From CAIWHR01 sp963809965 (GTDB taxonomy: Bacteria; Pseudomonadota; Gammaproteobacteria; Burkholderiales; Casimicrobiaceae), in NCBI GenBank assembly GCA_963809965.1, contig CAWELU010000006.1, positions 62,001 to 126,000 of the forward strand: a DNA stretch of 64,000 bases. The letters are read 5' to 3'. This document shows, piece by piece, positions 27,831 through 35,947 of this stretch (position 1 is the first letter of the stretch; each line of letters starts with the position of its first letter). The notes under the pieces are model-generated. The model made no database searches, was not told the DNA's origin, and was given only the letters and a program-made list of their open reading frames with translations. Position numbers and translations under genes: made by a program.

Positions 27831-28175
27831 CAGTCACAAGCTTCGCTCAAACGCGGTCAGTCACATGTCGCGGCAACTGGGCGCCGCAAGATTCACCAGC
27901 GTATGGGTCGTTACCTGCCGGTCAACGTTCTCGATAGCGGCCGTTCGGATCGCTTGGTCCGGGTGTGTGCCGAACTTCAAAGGATTGGCCTTGCTAACCG
28001 ATTTGAACGCGTACATTTGGACGAACGCGGCGTGACGATTTGTGGACGGGGTGCAAGCCTGGTACTCATGCCCGAGCATGGGTCGTTTCCGGAGTTTGAT
28101 GCGGTCAGTTGGCGAAGAACGCAAAGTTGGGTCAAACTAAAGTCGAATTCAATCTATCATCCATCGGAGGTCAAG

Positions 28176-28442
28176 ATGAGTCACGCGTCAATGCTGAAAG
28201 CCAGACGGCAGCACCAAAAAACCAAGAAACTTCTCGATGTCGCAGCCAAGCAGGCCAAACGGCTGGCGAAGCAGGCATTGGCGGGGCCGGCCGTGAAGAA
28301 GGAAAAAGTGAAGAAGGAAAAAGTGAAGAAAGGAGAGGTCAATACGGAAACAGTGAAAAAGGTCAAGCTGACCAAAGAGGAGCTTGGCAGACAAGACGCG
28401 AAGAAGAGCAGTGCGGGCGCCGGGAAAAAAGACGCGTCCTAG
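28176..28442 (+). CDS. Lysine-rich histone H1-like repeat protein
   Basis: 88 residues. The ATG at 28176 follows CGGAGGTCAAG, a strong ribosome-binding site. The N-terminal SHASMLKARRQHQKTKKLLD is a conserved opening of small basic betaproteobacterial proteins; AAKQAKRLAKQALAG follows. Then come 5-residue repeats (KKEKV-KKEKV-KKGEV) encoded by a 15-base tandem repeat, and a tail KLTKEELGRQDAKKSSAGAG. The high positive charge suggests nucleic-acid binding or chromatin compaction, as inferred for bacterial H1-like proteins. The frame is open from 27903, but the ribosome-binding site fixes this start. Confidence 0.75.
   Translation: MSHASMLKARRQHQKTKKLLDVAAKQAKRLAKQALAGPAVKKEKVKKEKVKKGEVNTETVKKVKLTKEELGRQDAKKSSAGAGKKDAS
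28293..28337 (+). repeat. 15-base tandem repeat inside the lysine-rich gene
   Basis: Two exact copies of GTGAAGAAGGAAAAA (28293-28307 and 28308-28322) and a third diverged copy (28323-28337). Length is a multiple of three, so copy-number change would keep frame. Confidence 0.9.
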
Positions 28443-29512
28443 CCTTTCTCGACCCGGAACCGGGGCGGCTTATTGCGTTGAATCGCGCCGCCTCTGCCCG
28501 TCTGAAGGGGCGGACAATGCGTTGCCGCGTATGCGTATCACTTGATGAGGCTTGCTGAATCAGGATCAAGCGCGTCCGTCGCCTCTTGGCTGAACTCGGA
28601 CTAATTGTCGACGCCGACGTCCATAGCACTCGGCCCTTCGATCGAAATCCTTGGGGCGTCATTGACGTACGACGGCTTCGTGCGTCGAGGACTTTCCGCC
28701 AAATTCGAAGTTCGACCCTCACCTGCCGTTGGGGATTTTCGTGGCGCCTGGCAGGCGTACCTTGATAGCAGCCGTTCGCTCGGTTCATCGGGATGACCAG
28801 AAGTCGATGAAGCGGTCATCGTCAGGCGCCTACCGGTGATACGAGCGGAATTGCATCCGACCGGCAGCTTTCAAGACGCGCGACGGCGCGGTTTCGGTAG
28901 AGTCGGGATGTGGCGCGGTGGCAGTAGGTGCGGTTTGTCTGTTGCCGCCCGTTTCGGCTGGCGGTGCCCGAGTAACCTCGCCGTAGCTCCGTTTCCACAT
29001 CCCGCTCATCGAACCGGACCTGCGGATCTCCCGCATCCGGCTCTCGGACAAGACGTACCGAACTCGATCATGCGGCGATGGCGGCGAAATCGCCGTGGAA
29101 AGTGGAGGTGATGCCGATTTAGCGGTAGATATCTTGCGCTTTCCACGCCTTGAACTGTGCTAGCGATTGCCGTGCATCGCGCACGTTGTGGAGCAGGAGC
29201 AGGGCAACCTTCATCATCTTGAGCCGGCAGCGGCCGGTGCAGGCCATAGTGCCTCGTTCTTCAGAGTGTGTGCTCGTCCGCGATGGTCGGCGGAGACAGG
29301 GCCTTTGCACAAGGCGACAGAGCATGCTGGCGGCGAGCGATGTCGACTGCGGAATAGATATCTCCGCCTGCGTGTTTTCGCAGCCAGACACACGCGCTTG
29401 ATTCTGCTGTTCGGGAGGCTTCGTCAGCGACGAAGAGGAGGGGATGCGCATGCGTCGGGCCCCGGCCGACGCCGGACACGTATGTAGGAATTACAAACAT
29501 GGAGCTCCTCTT
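28443..29512. other. About 1.07 kb without an intact gene
   Basis: Holds the probable group II intron fragment at 28840-29060. The rest has only start-less frames; one on the minus strand (29119-29256, ending ARQSLAQFKAWKAQDIYR) looks protein-like but is unassigned. The GGAG at 29502 serves the next gene. Confidence 0.4.
28840..29060 (-). mobile_element. Probable group II intron fragment
   Basis: On the minus strand the sequence contains GAGCCGGATGCGGGAGATCC, then GCAGGTCCGGTTCGATGAGC, a hairpin (GCCGGATGCGGGA / TCCGCAGGTCCGGT) of the kind found next to the maturase gene in bacterial group II introns. It is followed by GGGATGTGGAAACGGAGC. Its spurious translation (MREIRRSGSMSGMWKRSYGE) is a familiar annotation artefact of these elements. 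No reverse transcriptase frame is present, so this is a remnant. Identification is from memory of the motif, not a search. Confidence 0.45.
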
Positions 29513-30595
29513 ATGATTACATCGTCTCCCATCGCGCGCGGCGCAGGACGGCTCGCCATCCTGGCATGCGCTCTGACATTGAGCACATCACTCCTCGCAG
29601 AACCCGGCAACTACGAGGTAGAGAACCTCGTCGCCGATGTGCCCGGCGTCGCGGACAAGACCGACAGCAATCTCAAGAACGGATGGGGCATCGCCTTCGG
29701 TACGACCAATCCGGTGTGGGTTAGCGACAATGAAACCGGCAAGTCGTCGGTCTACGACGGCACCGGCACGACGCTGCTGGTGGTCACCATTCCGGCCGTA
29801 AACGGCGTCGACCAAGGCACCCCGACCGGCATCGTGTTCAATCCCGGAGCGAATTCCAAACCGAACGACTTCCTGGTTGGGGGCGCCGGGACGGCAGCGA
29901 TATTCCTCTGGGTGACTGAGGATGGTGGCATCGCCGCCTGGGCTGGGGGCGCCAACGCGACGATCAAGTTCTCGGCACAGGACGGCGCGTCCTACAAAGG
30001 CGTGGCGATGGCCGGAGATGGCAGCAATCATTTTCTCTTGTACGCCGCGGATTTCCACCACGGTAAGATCGACATCATCGATTCCAATTTCACAAAGACG
30101 ACTGTACCGGGCGGCTTTGCGGACCCGACGATTCCCGCAGGATTCGCGCCGTTCAACATCATCAACATCCAAGGTGACCTCTACGTCGCGTACGCATTGC
30201 GCGAAGAGGGAGGCGATGACGAGGTCGCGGGACCGGGGCTCGGCTTCGTCAACGTCTTCGATCCCAATGGGGTCCTTATCGCGCACGTGGCCTCGCGGGG
30301 CAAGCTCAATGCCCCCTGGGGTATGGCGCTTGCGCCTGCGGATTTCGGCAAGTTCAGCAACCATCTGCTGGTGGGGAACTTTGGCGACGGAACGATCAAC
30401 GCCTACGACCCGAGGAATTTCACTTTTGCCGGACAACTACGTACGGCAAGAGGCCAAGTGCTGAGGGTCGATGGTCTCTGGGGCATCGCGTTCGGCAACG
30501 GCTTCCGTGGCCAGCCGACCAACACGCTCTTCTTCGCCGCGGGCCCAAACGACGAAAGCAACGGACTCTACGGCAGCATCGTGGCGGCGCCCTAG
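29513..30595 (+). CDS. TIGR03118 family secreted protein
   Basis: 360 residues. The ATG at 29513 has GGAG nine bases upstream. Signal peptide SSPIARGAGRLAILACALTL, then LSTSLLAEPG. The mature part has beta-propeller-like blades: NLKNGWGIAFGTTNPVWVSD, NETGKSSVYDGTGT, APFNIINIQGDLYVAYALRE, NAPWGMALAPADFGKFSNHL, LLVGNFGDGTINAYDP and DGLWGIAFGNGF. These are hallmarks of the TIGR03118 family, whose function is unknown. It is periplasmic or extracellular and followed by a good terminator at 30628. Confidence 0.88.
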   Translation: MITSSPIARGAGRLAILACALTLSTSLLAEPGNYEVENLVADVPGVADKTDSNLKNGWGIAFGTTNPVWVSDNETGKSSVYDGTGTTLLVVTIPAVNGVDQGTPTGIVFNPGANSKPNDFLVGGAGTAAIFLWVTEDGGIAAWAGGANATIKFSAQDGASYKGVAMAGDGSNHFLLYAADFHHGKIDIIDSNFTKTTVPGGFADPTIPAGFAPFNIINIQGDLYVAYALREEGGDDEVAGPGLGFVNVFDPNGVLIAHVASRGKLNAPWGMALAPADFGKFSNHLLVGNFGDGTINAYDPRNFTFAGQLRTARGQVLRVDGLWGIAFGNGFRGQPTNTLFFAAGPNDESNGLYGSIVAAP

Positions 30596-30627
30596 CTCCA
30601 TAACGGGCTCGGCGCTCTAGCAGATCA

Positions 30628-30651
30628 CGCCGCGGGAAACCGCGGCGTTTT
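30628..30651 (+). terminator. Rho-independent terminator
   Basis: Perfect 8-bp stem CGCCGCGG / CCGCGGCG with a GAAA tetraloop followed by TTTT, 33 bases after the TIGR03118 gene. Confidence 0.85.
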
Positions 30652-30688
30652 CAAGCGTCTGGGCGGGATCCGGCCACGCCCCGCCTTC

Positions 30689-30787
30689 GTGCACCTGGTC
30701 ATCGAGCCATCGCGCTATGCCGACCCCAGCGCCTGCGGCTGGACGCTGGCACGTGCCCATGCGAAATTCGGCGACACGGGGAGTTAG
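30689..30787 (+). pseudogene. Possible DUF2252 C-terminal fragment
   Basis: 33 codons reading VHLVIEPSRYADPSACGWTL and ARAHAKFGDTGS before a TAG. CGWTLARAHAxxGD is reminiscent of the conserved segment near the end of DUF2252 proteins. Nothing else of such a gene is present. Confidence 0.35.
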
Positions 30788-30857
30788 GCACCCACAGAGC
30801 AGCCACCGGCGACCGGCTGCTCCCGCGCAACGCCTTGGCGCTGTTGCTCGCCCGCAT

Positions 30858-31316
30858 CTACGAAGGTTTCCCGCTCGCGAAGGTCCAGCGCCGCTTCGCG
30901 CGCGCCGTTACCTTCTTCGGCGCGGTCCGCTTCTTCGGTACGGCCGTTTTCATTACCGCGGTCTTCCCCTTCGCGCCCTTCTTCGCCGCCGCCCTCAGCG
31001 CCGCGCCATAACCCAGCCGAGCCCATTCCGCCATGTCGGGCGGGCTCTCTAGCGCCTCCTCCGGCGCCTGGTGGTAGTTCATGGCCAACTTCGTCCCGTC
31101 CTTCATCCGGTACACGAACGCCTCGAGGCCACGCGCGGCGAAGCGCAGGCGGTTCTCGTCGTCCACCTTGAAGTAGAGCGCGTCCCCGGCGATGAGCGCG
31201 AAGAACGCGCCCCGGTGGTAAATCCCCCAGCCGCCGAACATCGCCTTCGCCTCCACCGGCCCGAAGGCGCGCATTGTCTCCACCACGTGCTCCACGAACT
31301 CGTTGCGCTTCGCCAT
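30858..31316 (-). CDS. TfoX N-terminal domain protein
   Basis: 152 residues. Residues about 1-105 match the TfoX/Sxy N-terminal domain: FVEHVVETMRAFGPVEAKAM, FGGWGIYHRGAFFALIAGDA, LYFKVDDENR and AMNYHQAPEEALES. There is no TfoX C-terminal domain; instead a Lys/Ala-rich tail (KKGAKGKTAVMKTAVPKK) of about 45 residues that may bind nucleic acid. Full TfoX regulates competence, but single-domain proteins are common and uncharacterised. An overlapping minus-strand frame (30784-31329) is a shadow. Confidence 0.85.
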   Translation of the reverse strand: MAKRNEFVEHVVETMRAFGPVEAKAMFGGWGIYHRGAFFALIAGDALYFKVDDENRLRFAARGLEAFVYRMKDGTKLAMNYHQAPEEALESPPDMAEWARLGYGAALRAAAKKGAKGKTAVMKTAVPKKRTAPKKVTARAKRRWTFASGKPS

Positions 31317-31481
31317 CGACGCCTCCCATGCCGACTATCCGCCGCCATTATCGGGCAACCCCCGGCGTCACTGCCGTCGTCCTGCGAGCTTACAGCGATT
31401 CAATACGTTGAGGATTGGGCGTACTGTTTGCGTTTTCCGAAGGGTTCAACCGGGAATATCGGAGATAGGGAGGAAATTGTC

Positions 31482-31955
31482 ATGCTCACCGATGCCGCAA
31501 TTCTGAGCCTCGAAAACCCCGTGTTCCAAACCTATGCATTGGCCGCCAGCATCATGATCCTGAAGCTGATGCTCCAACCATGGATGACGGTGGTCCGGAT
31601 GACGAAGGCAGGGGGAGGATTTCGTAGTCCCGAGGATGCCAAAAAGAGTCCACTCAACCCCAAGCCCGAACCCACACAGCTTCAGGTCAACGAGTATGTG
31701 GATCGCTCCCGCCGAATCAATCTGAACGACCTGGAGAGTATCCCGGGCTTTCTTGCAGCGGGATTCCTGCTGGTGCTTTCTGATCCGCCATTGCTATTTG
31801 CCCAAATATTGATCTGGACTTATGTCGTCTCTAGGGCAGCACATTTCATTGCTTACCTGACCGCACAACTACACGATGTCCGCGCATTCTGTTGGACCTG
31901 GGGCTCGATTTCAGTGATCGCAATGGCAGTGTATTCGCTAGTGAAAGCCTTCTAA
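31482..31955 (+). CDS. MAPEG family membrane protein
   Basis: 157 residues. GGGAGGAAATTGTC precedes the ATG at 31482. Four hydrophobic helices as in microsomal glutathione S-transferases (YALAASIMILKLMLQPW; IPGFLAAGFLLVLSD; LLFAQILIWTYVVSRAAHF; SISVIAMAVYSLVKAF). The family motif is DRSRRINLNDLESIPGF, normally ERxxRxHxNDLENxxPF, which lines the glutathione site. It probably conjugates glutathione to lipophilic compounds or reduces lipid peroxides. The open frame reaches back to 31071, antisense to the TfoX gene, but that part is a shadow. Confidence 0.88.
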   Translation: MLTDAAILSLENPVFQTYALAASIMILKLMLQPWMTVVRMTKAGGGFRSPEDAKKSPLNPKPEPTQLQVNEYVDRSRRINLNDLESIPGFLAAGFLLVLSDPPLLFAQILIWTYVVSRAAHFIAYLTAQLHDVRAFCWTWGSISVIAMAVYSLVKAF

Positions 31956-32073
31956 GACCCAGGTGGAGTGGATCGTTAGCGGGCCTTCGACCAGGACCAC
32001 CTTCGGCCAGCTGCAGACGGTCATTGTCAGCGCACAGGTAGCTCGGAAGTGCTCGCGTGCGCTAGTCTGCCAT

Positions 32074-32814
32074 CTAGATGAGTGCAATCTTGCCGGTGGC
32101 GAGGTCATACACGCCGCCGACGATGTCGATCTTCTTGCTCGCGTAAAGTTTCTGGACGATCGGCGGCGAGCTCTTCAGTCGAGCCATCTGCCGTCGCACG
32201 TTCTCGGCCACCGCGTGGTCGAGCAAGTTGCCGCTCTTCGTCTTCTCGGCGACGATGACGGCCGGTTTAATCGCGGTGATGAGCGCCGGCAAATGGCCGG
32301 GAAGGACAGCCTTGGTCTTCAGCACTTTGATTGCGGCGTCGACCGCGCCGCATCCGGTGTGGCCCAGCACCATGATGAGCGGCGCCCCCAGGAACTGGGC
32401 GCCGTATTCAATTGATGCCAGCAGGTCCGGAGTCACGATGTTGCCCGCGACGCGCATAACGAAAATATCGCCCGGCCCCTGGTCGAACGCGAGCTCCGGC
32501 GCCACGCGCGAATCGGAGCAGCTCAGGATCTGGGCGATCGGATACTGCCCCTGCACGCGGGCGGCGCGGCCCGATGAGAAGTCGCGTTCGTTCTGCGTGT
32601 TGGCCGCATAGCGCGCGTTGCCATCCATCAGCCGCTTCAACGCCTCCGCAGGCGCAATCGCGTTCGCTGGCGGTGATGCGCCTGGCTTGGGCGGGTCGGC
32701 CGCTATGGTGGCGCCGATGCTCCACGGTACAAGCGCTGCGAGTGCGCTGGTCTTCAGGAAATCGCGGCGTGATACTTGAGGTTCGTGCTGCGCATCGCCA
32801 CACGCGTCACACAT
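32074..32814 (-). CDS. Tat-exported beta-carbonic anhydrase
   Basis: 246 residues. The ATG at 32814 has GAGGC upstream. A twin-arginine signal lies unusually 15 residues in (SRRDFLKTSALAALVPWSIG), preceded by a CDAC pair. The catalytic domain has Zn ligands C99 (ILSCSDSRV), H152 and C155 (LGHTGCGAV), and the Asp-Arg dyad D101/R103. It hydrates CO2 to bicarbonate, here in the periplasm. GDIFVMRVAGN and SIEYGAQFLG confirm the plant-type beta class. An upstream extension to 32925 is open but not needed. Confidence 0.92.
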   Translation of the reverse strand: MCDACGDAQHEPQVSRRDFLKTSALAALVPWSIGATIAADPPKPGASPPANAIAPAEALKRLMDGNARYAANTQNERDFSSGRAARVQGQYPIAQILSCSDSRVAPELAFDQGPGDIFVMRVAGNIVTPDLLASIEYGAQFLGAPLIMVLGHTGCGAVDAAIKVLKTKAVLPGHLPALITAIKPAVIVAEKTKSGNLLDHAVAENVRRQMARLKSSPPIVQKLYASKKIDIVGGVYDLATGKIALI

Positions 32815-33156
32815 TTTATTGCCTCGGTTATTGTCGAGCGCATTCGGTCGTAAACAAACGCCTTGCCGCATCACAGCGCAACTGGCACACCTATCCACTC
32901 CTACGTGCGCCTCGCGGTCGTCCAACGTCGTGACGCGCGGCGGATCAACTGACGTGAACAGTGCGTGACTCTATACCACCGCCAGGCGCAGCACCTAGAG
33001 AAACCCGCAAGTTCTCAAAGCATAAGAAATCCATCCCTACGAAGAGCAGACCGTGGAGGCGTATGGCGGGTTGGCGCGACCAGGCCTGCGGGTTGTCGTC
33101 TCCGTTCTGATCAAAGCTGCGGCGTCCGCTGCCACGACAACACTACGCTTCGGGGA

Positions 33157-34332
33157 CTAGGCAACCTGTCCCGCTGCGTGCCCGGATGCCCACGCCCACT
33201 GGAAGTTGTAGCCGCCCAACCAACCGGTGACGTCGACGACTTCTCCAATGAAGTAGAGGCCGGGGACGGTCGTCGCGGCCATGGTCTTGGACGACAACCC
33301 GCGCGTAGCTACGCCGCCTGATGTGACTTCGGCCTTGTTGTAGCCGAGTGTTCCCGATGGCAGGACCTCCCAGCGGTTAAGCTGCGTTCCTGCGGTGCGC
33401 AAGCGCTCGTCCCCGAGCGCGCGAATCGGCAGTGCGATGTCATGGACGGCACACCACTGCTGCGCAAGACGCTTCGGCAGCCGCTCGGCGAGCACGGTGT
33501 CGAGCCGTGCTGCCGATCCGGCGTGCGCGCGTAGCCACGTGGCGGCATCGAGCCCCGGCAGCAGGTCGATCACAAGCGGCACACCACCCTTCCAATACGA
33601 CGAAATCTGGAGAATCGCGGGACCCGACAGACCGCGGTGCGTGAACAGCAGGTTTTCGCGAAACTTGGCTTTGCCGAAGGCGACCTCGGCATCGACCGAA
33701 ATGCCGGACAGGTCACCGTAGCGCGCGAGGGCATCGGGCGCGAATGCGAGCGGCACCAGGGCCGGCTTTGGCGGGACGATCGTCAATCCGAATTGCTCCG
33801 CGATCCGGTACCCGAATGGAGTGGCCCCGATCTTCGGCACCGTGAGGCCGCCGGTCGCGATCACCAACGACGAGCATTGCGCGTTGCCTTGTGTCGTCGC
33901 TACAACGAAGTGGTCTCCCTCGCGAGTGATGCCATCCACTGTACATGGCATCCACCATTGCACGTGTCCCCGCGCGCATTCCGTCTTGAGCATCTCGATG
34001 ATGTCGCACGCGGAGTCGTCGCAGAAGAGCTGGCCGAGTTCCTTCTCGTGATAGTTGATGCCATGACTTTCGACCAGACGGACAAATTGCGCGGGCGTGT
34101 AGCGTGCTAGCGCCGAGCGGCAGAAATCCGGGTTCTGCGACAAATAGTTCGCTGGGCCCGCATTAATATTTGTGAAGTTGCACCGGCCGCCACCGGAGAT
34201 GCGGATCTTTTCGCCGACGACGTTATAGTGCTCGATGAGCAGCACCCGACGGCCGCGCTGTCCGGCCTGCGCCGCGCACATCATGCCGGCAGCGCCAGCG
34301 CCAATGACGACGACGTCCGCTGTCATCCTCAA
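33157..34332 (-). CDS. HI0933/YhiN-family FAD-dependent oxidoreductase
   Basis: 391 residues. N-terminal Rossmann GAGAAGMMCAAQAGQRG binds FAD, followed by the family signature GEKIRISGGGRCNFTN. ATGGLTVPKIGATPFGYRIA and the C-terminal SGGVATRGLSSKTM and LYFIGEVVDVTGWLGGYNFQ complete the fold. Members are flavoproteins often annotated NAD(P)/FAD-dependent oxidoreductase; some act on tRNA or glycosides, but most are uncharacterised. Length is normal. Monocistronic. Two Met near the start (34332, 34326) are interchangeable. Confidence 0.92.
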   Translation of the reverse strand: MRMTADVVVIGAGAAGMMCAAQAGQRGRRVLLIEHYNVVGEKIRISGGGRCNFTNINAGPANYLSQNPDFCRSALARYTPAQFVRLVESHGINYHEKELGQLFCDDSACDIIEMLKTECARGHVQWWMPCTVDGITREGDHFVVATTQGNAQCSSLVIATGGLTVPKIGATPFGYRIAEQFGLTIVPPKPALVPLAFAPDALARYGDLSGISVDAEVAFGKAKFRENLLFTHRGLSGPAILQISSYWKGGVPLVIDLLPGLDAATWLRAHAGSAARLDTVLAERLPKRLAQQWCAVHDIALPIRALGDERLRTAGTQLNRWEVLPSGTLGYNKAEVTSGGVATRGLSSKTMAATTVPGLYFIGEVVDVTGWLGGYNFQWAWASGHAAGQVA

Positions 34333-34395
34333 TACGGTATCTCGACTGTGTTATGTAACGCAGAGCAACGAGTCATCCCGCGGCATTGCTGCCGC

Positions 34396-34557
34396 CTACT
34401 GTGGATCCACTGTTAAGGCGAAGCCCCCGGCAGATCGACGCGGCGGAGTTGCGCGAACCGCTTTCCGCTTTCCGCCTTCCGTCGCGTTGATCGCCGGAAC
34501 GGACACGGTCACGGCGGCCAGCGCAGCCAGCGACAGCCTCAAGTCGAACGATCCCAA
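34396..34557 (-). CDS. 53-residue putative secreted protein
   Basis: A TTG at 34557 preceded by GAGGAGAGCAACA, a strong ribosome-binding site. The product has an export signal (DLRLSLAALAAVTVSVPAIN) and a short basic mature part (GGKRKAVRATPPRRSAGG, FALTVDPQ). Codon use is consistent with the genome. I recognise no family. The rest of 34333-34829 holds nothing else. Confidence 0.4.
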   Translation of the reverse strand: MGSFDLRLSLAALAAVTVSVPAINATEGGKRKAVRATPPRRSAGGFALTVDPQ

Positions 34558-34829
34558 TGTTGCTCTCCTCGGTCACGTTGACCCCGGCAACCATCGGGGC
34601 CAGAGCGCGATTAGATCGTCCGACGAGTTCTTTGTCTAGCAGCCGAAATGGGCTTTGTCCCGACGGACGCGGATCGCGCAAGCGGCTCGGTGCGGTCAAT
34701 TTCAGACAGTCGGCACTGCCCCCCAGTTTGACGGTTCTTCGAAGGCAAGGATCTTTTTCCCTTCCAAGAACTCGGCAGCGTGCTTTCCTTGGTGTAAGCA
34801 AGCGTACTGGGCGCCTACTTGGAGGGAGC

Positions 34830-35053
34830 ATGAACAAGCGCAGCGAACGGGTCGTTGCGCTCGCTTCGAACGCACCGCGCAGCGCGACGCGCCCTCCTCC
34901 TTGCTGCGGCAGCGTGGTCAGTGCTCGCGTGGGCGGTGACAGTGCGTGCACAGTCGAAGCAAACGATTCTGATCGGTTGGCTGATTACGGCGTCACGTGA
35001 ATCGAGTGGGCCCTCTTAACGCATTCAAGGAAGGGTATGCAGCGCTGGGCTAG
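34830..35053 (+). pseudogene. PF04392 ABC substrate-binding protein, N-terminal remnant
   Basis: GGAGGGAGC precedes the ATG at 34830. MNKRSERVVAL starts in one frame; the signal continues in a second (AARRALLLAAAAWSVLAWAV, then QTILIGWLITAS), then a third gives AFKEGYAALG and a TAG at 35051. This is the opening of a PF04392 protein (signal, IGWL...SRE, LxxFxxGLxxLG) with two frameshifts and everything after about residue 70 gone. Compare the intact copy at 61019 and the second wreck at 41933. Confidence 0.6.
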
Positions 35054-35319
35054 CGCGCGAATCGATTTCGATATGCATCAGGCTTTCGCGATGACCGATT
35101 CGGATTTCCGCTTGCGCCCGTCATGTGCCCACGACAAGTCCGTGGTCACATCGATCCCTGGCGTCGAGCCAGCCCACATCATCGCCTTTCCGAAATCATC
35201 GATGCCCGTGATGTGAGAGCCAGCCTTTCATCACCGGATTACGGGAAGGCCAGGGGAGGTAGAATATATCGATTACAACCAGGGAATCGTGTGCCGGGCA
35301 GGAAGGAGGCAATTGAGAA

Positions 35320-35775
35320 ATGAGCTTGGTCGAACGCGGAAAGCGCGGGTTCTCGGTATTGGCTCTGATGATGGGCGTGTGCTTGACGCTTGCCTGCGTC
35401 TCGACAGCACCGTCGGCGGCGGAAGATTGGAGAACGTTGCGACGTATCGATCTGCCAGCCGAACTCGTTCGCGTTACGTGGAGCGAGGAATCCTATCTGA
35501 GCGAAGGCCACCCGATGCAGTTCGGGCGCACGGCGGTCAGGATGCAGTCAAGCGGTGTCGCACACCCGCCGATCGTCAAAGCAAGCAGGAACGCAGCTGA
35601 TGGGCTGCTCATCGATGACCTGAGTTGTTACAACGCGGTCAGAGGGGAAGCGAAGTGCGCTCTATTACTCGATCGGCCCAATCGCTGCTATCTCTTTGTT
35701 TACGCCGGGTCCGGGGCTTCCGATAACGAAGACTTTGATGTGGACTGCCCTGCTTACTTGACGCTCGGAAAATAG
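35320..35775 (+). CDS. Small secreted or lipoprotein, hypothetical
   Basis: 151 residues. AGGAGGCAATTGAGAA is an excellent ribosome-binding site. The signal has a possible lipobox (GVCLTLAC, Cys at residue 26). Mature part: EDWRTLRRIDLPAELVRVTW, SEESYLSEGHP, DLSCYNAVRGEAKCALLLD and RCYLFVYAGSGASDNEDFDV. The Cys pairs suggest disulfides in the periplasm. No family recognised. Followed by a weak terminator at 35822. Confidence 0.65.
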   Translation: MSLVERGKRGFSVLALMMGVCLTLACVSTAPSAAEDWRTLRRIDLPAELVRVTWSEESYLSEGHPMQFGRTAVRMQSSGVAHPPIVKASRNAADGLLIDDLSCYNAVRGEAKCALLLDRPNRCYLFVYAGSGASDNEDFDVDCPAYLTLGK

Positions 35776-35821
35776 GTGTCACGCCGAGGCCGCATCAACG
35801 CAGCAACACTTCGTGCATCGC

Positions 35822-35843
35822 CCCCGCCGCAATCGCGGGGTTT
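35822..35843 (+). terminator. Possible weak terminator
   Basis: Six-bp stem CCCCGC / GCGGGG with a seven-base loop and TTT, 46 bases after the preceding gene. The short T-run makes this tentative. Confidence 0.4.
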
Positions 35844-35947
35844 GCATACTTGAGCGTCGCATTGCGTGTACGGGGCGCGCGCCCCTTTCCTGACGGGCGA
35901 ACTTGGGGCTGCTTCACTAGCTTTGCTTCAATTCGGCACAATGGCGA

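Noticed and set aside
29119..29256. Minus-strand fragment ending ARQSLAQFKAWKAQDIYR
   Set aside because: Protein-like but start-less; I could not link it to a transposase or other family.
35822..35843. Strong terminator call
   Set aside because: Stem is only six pairs with three T residues; kept as weak.
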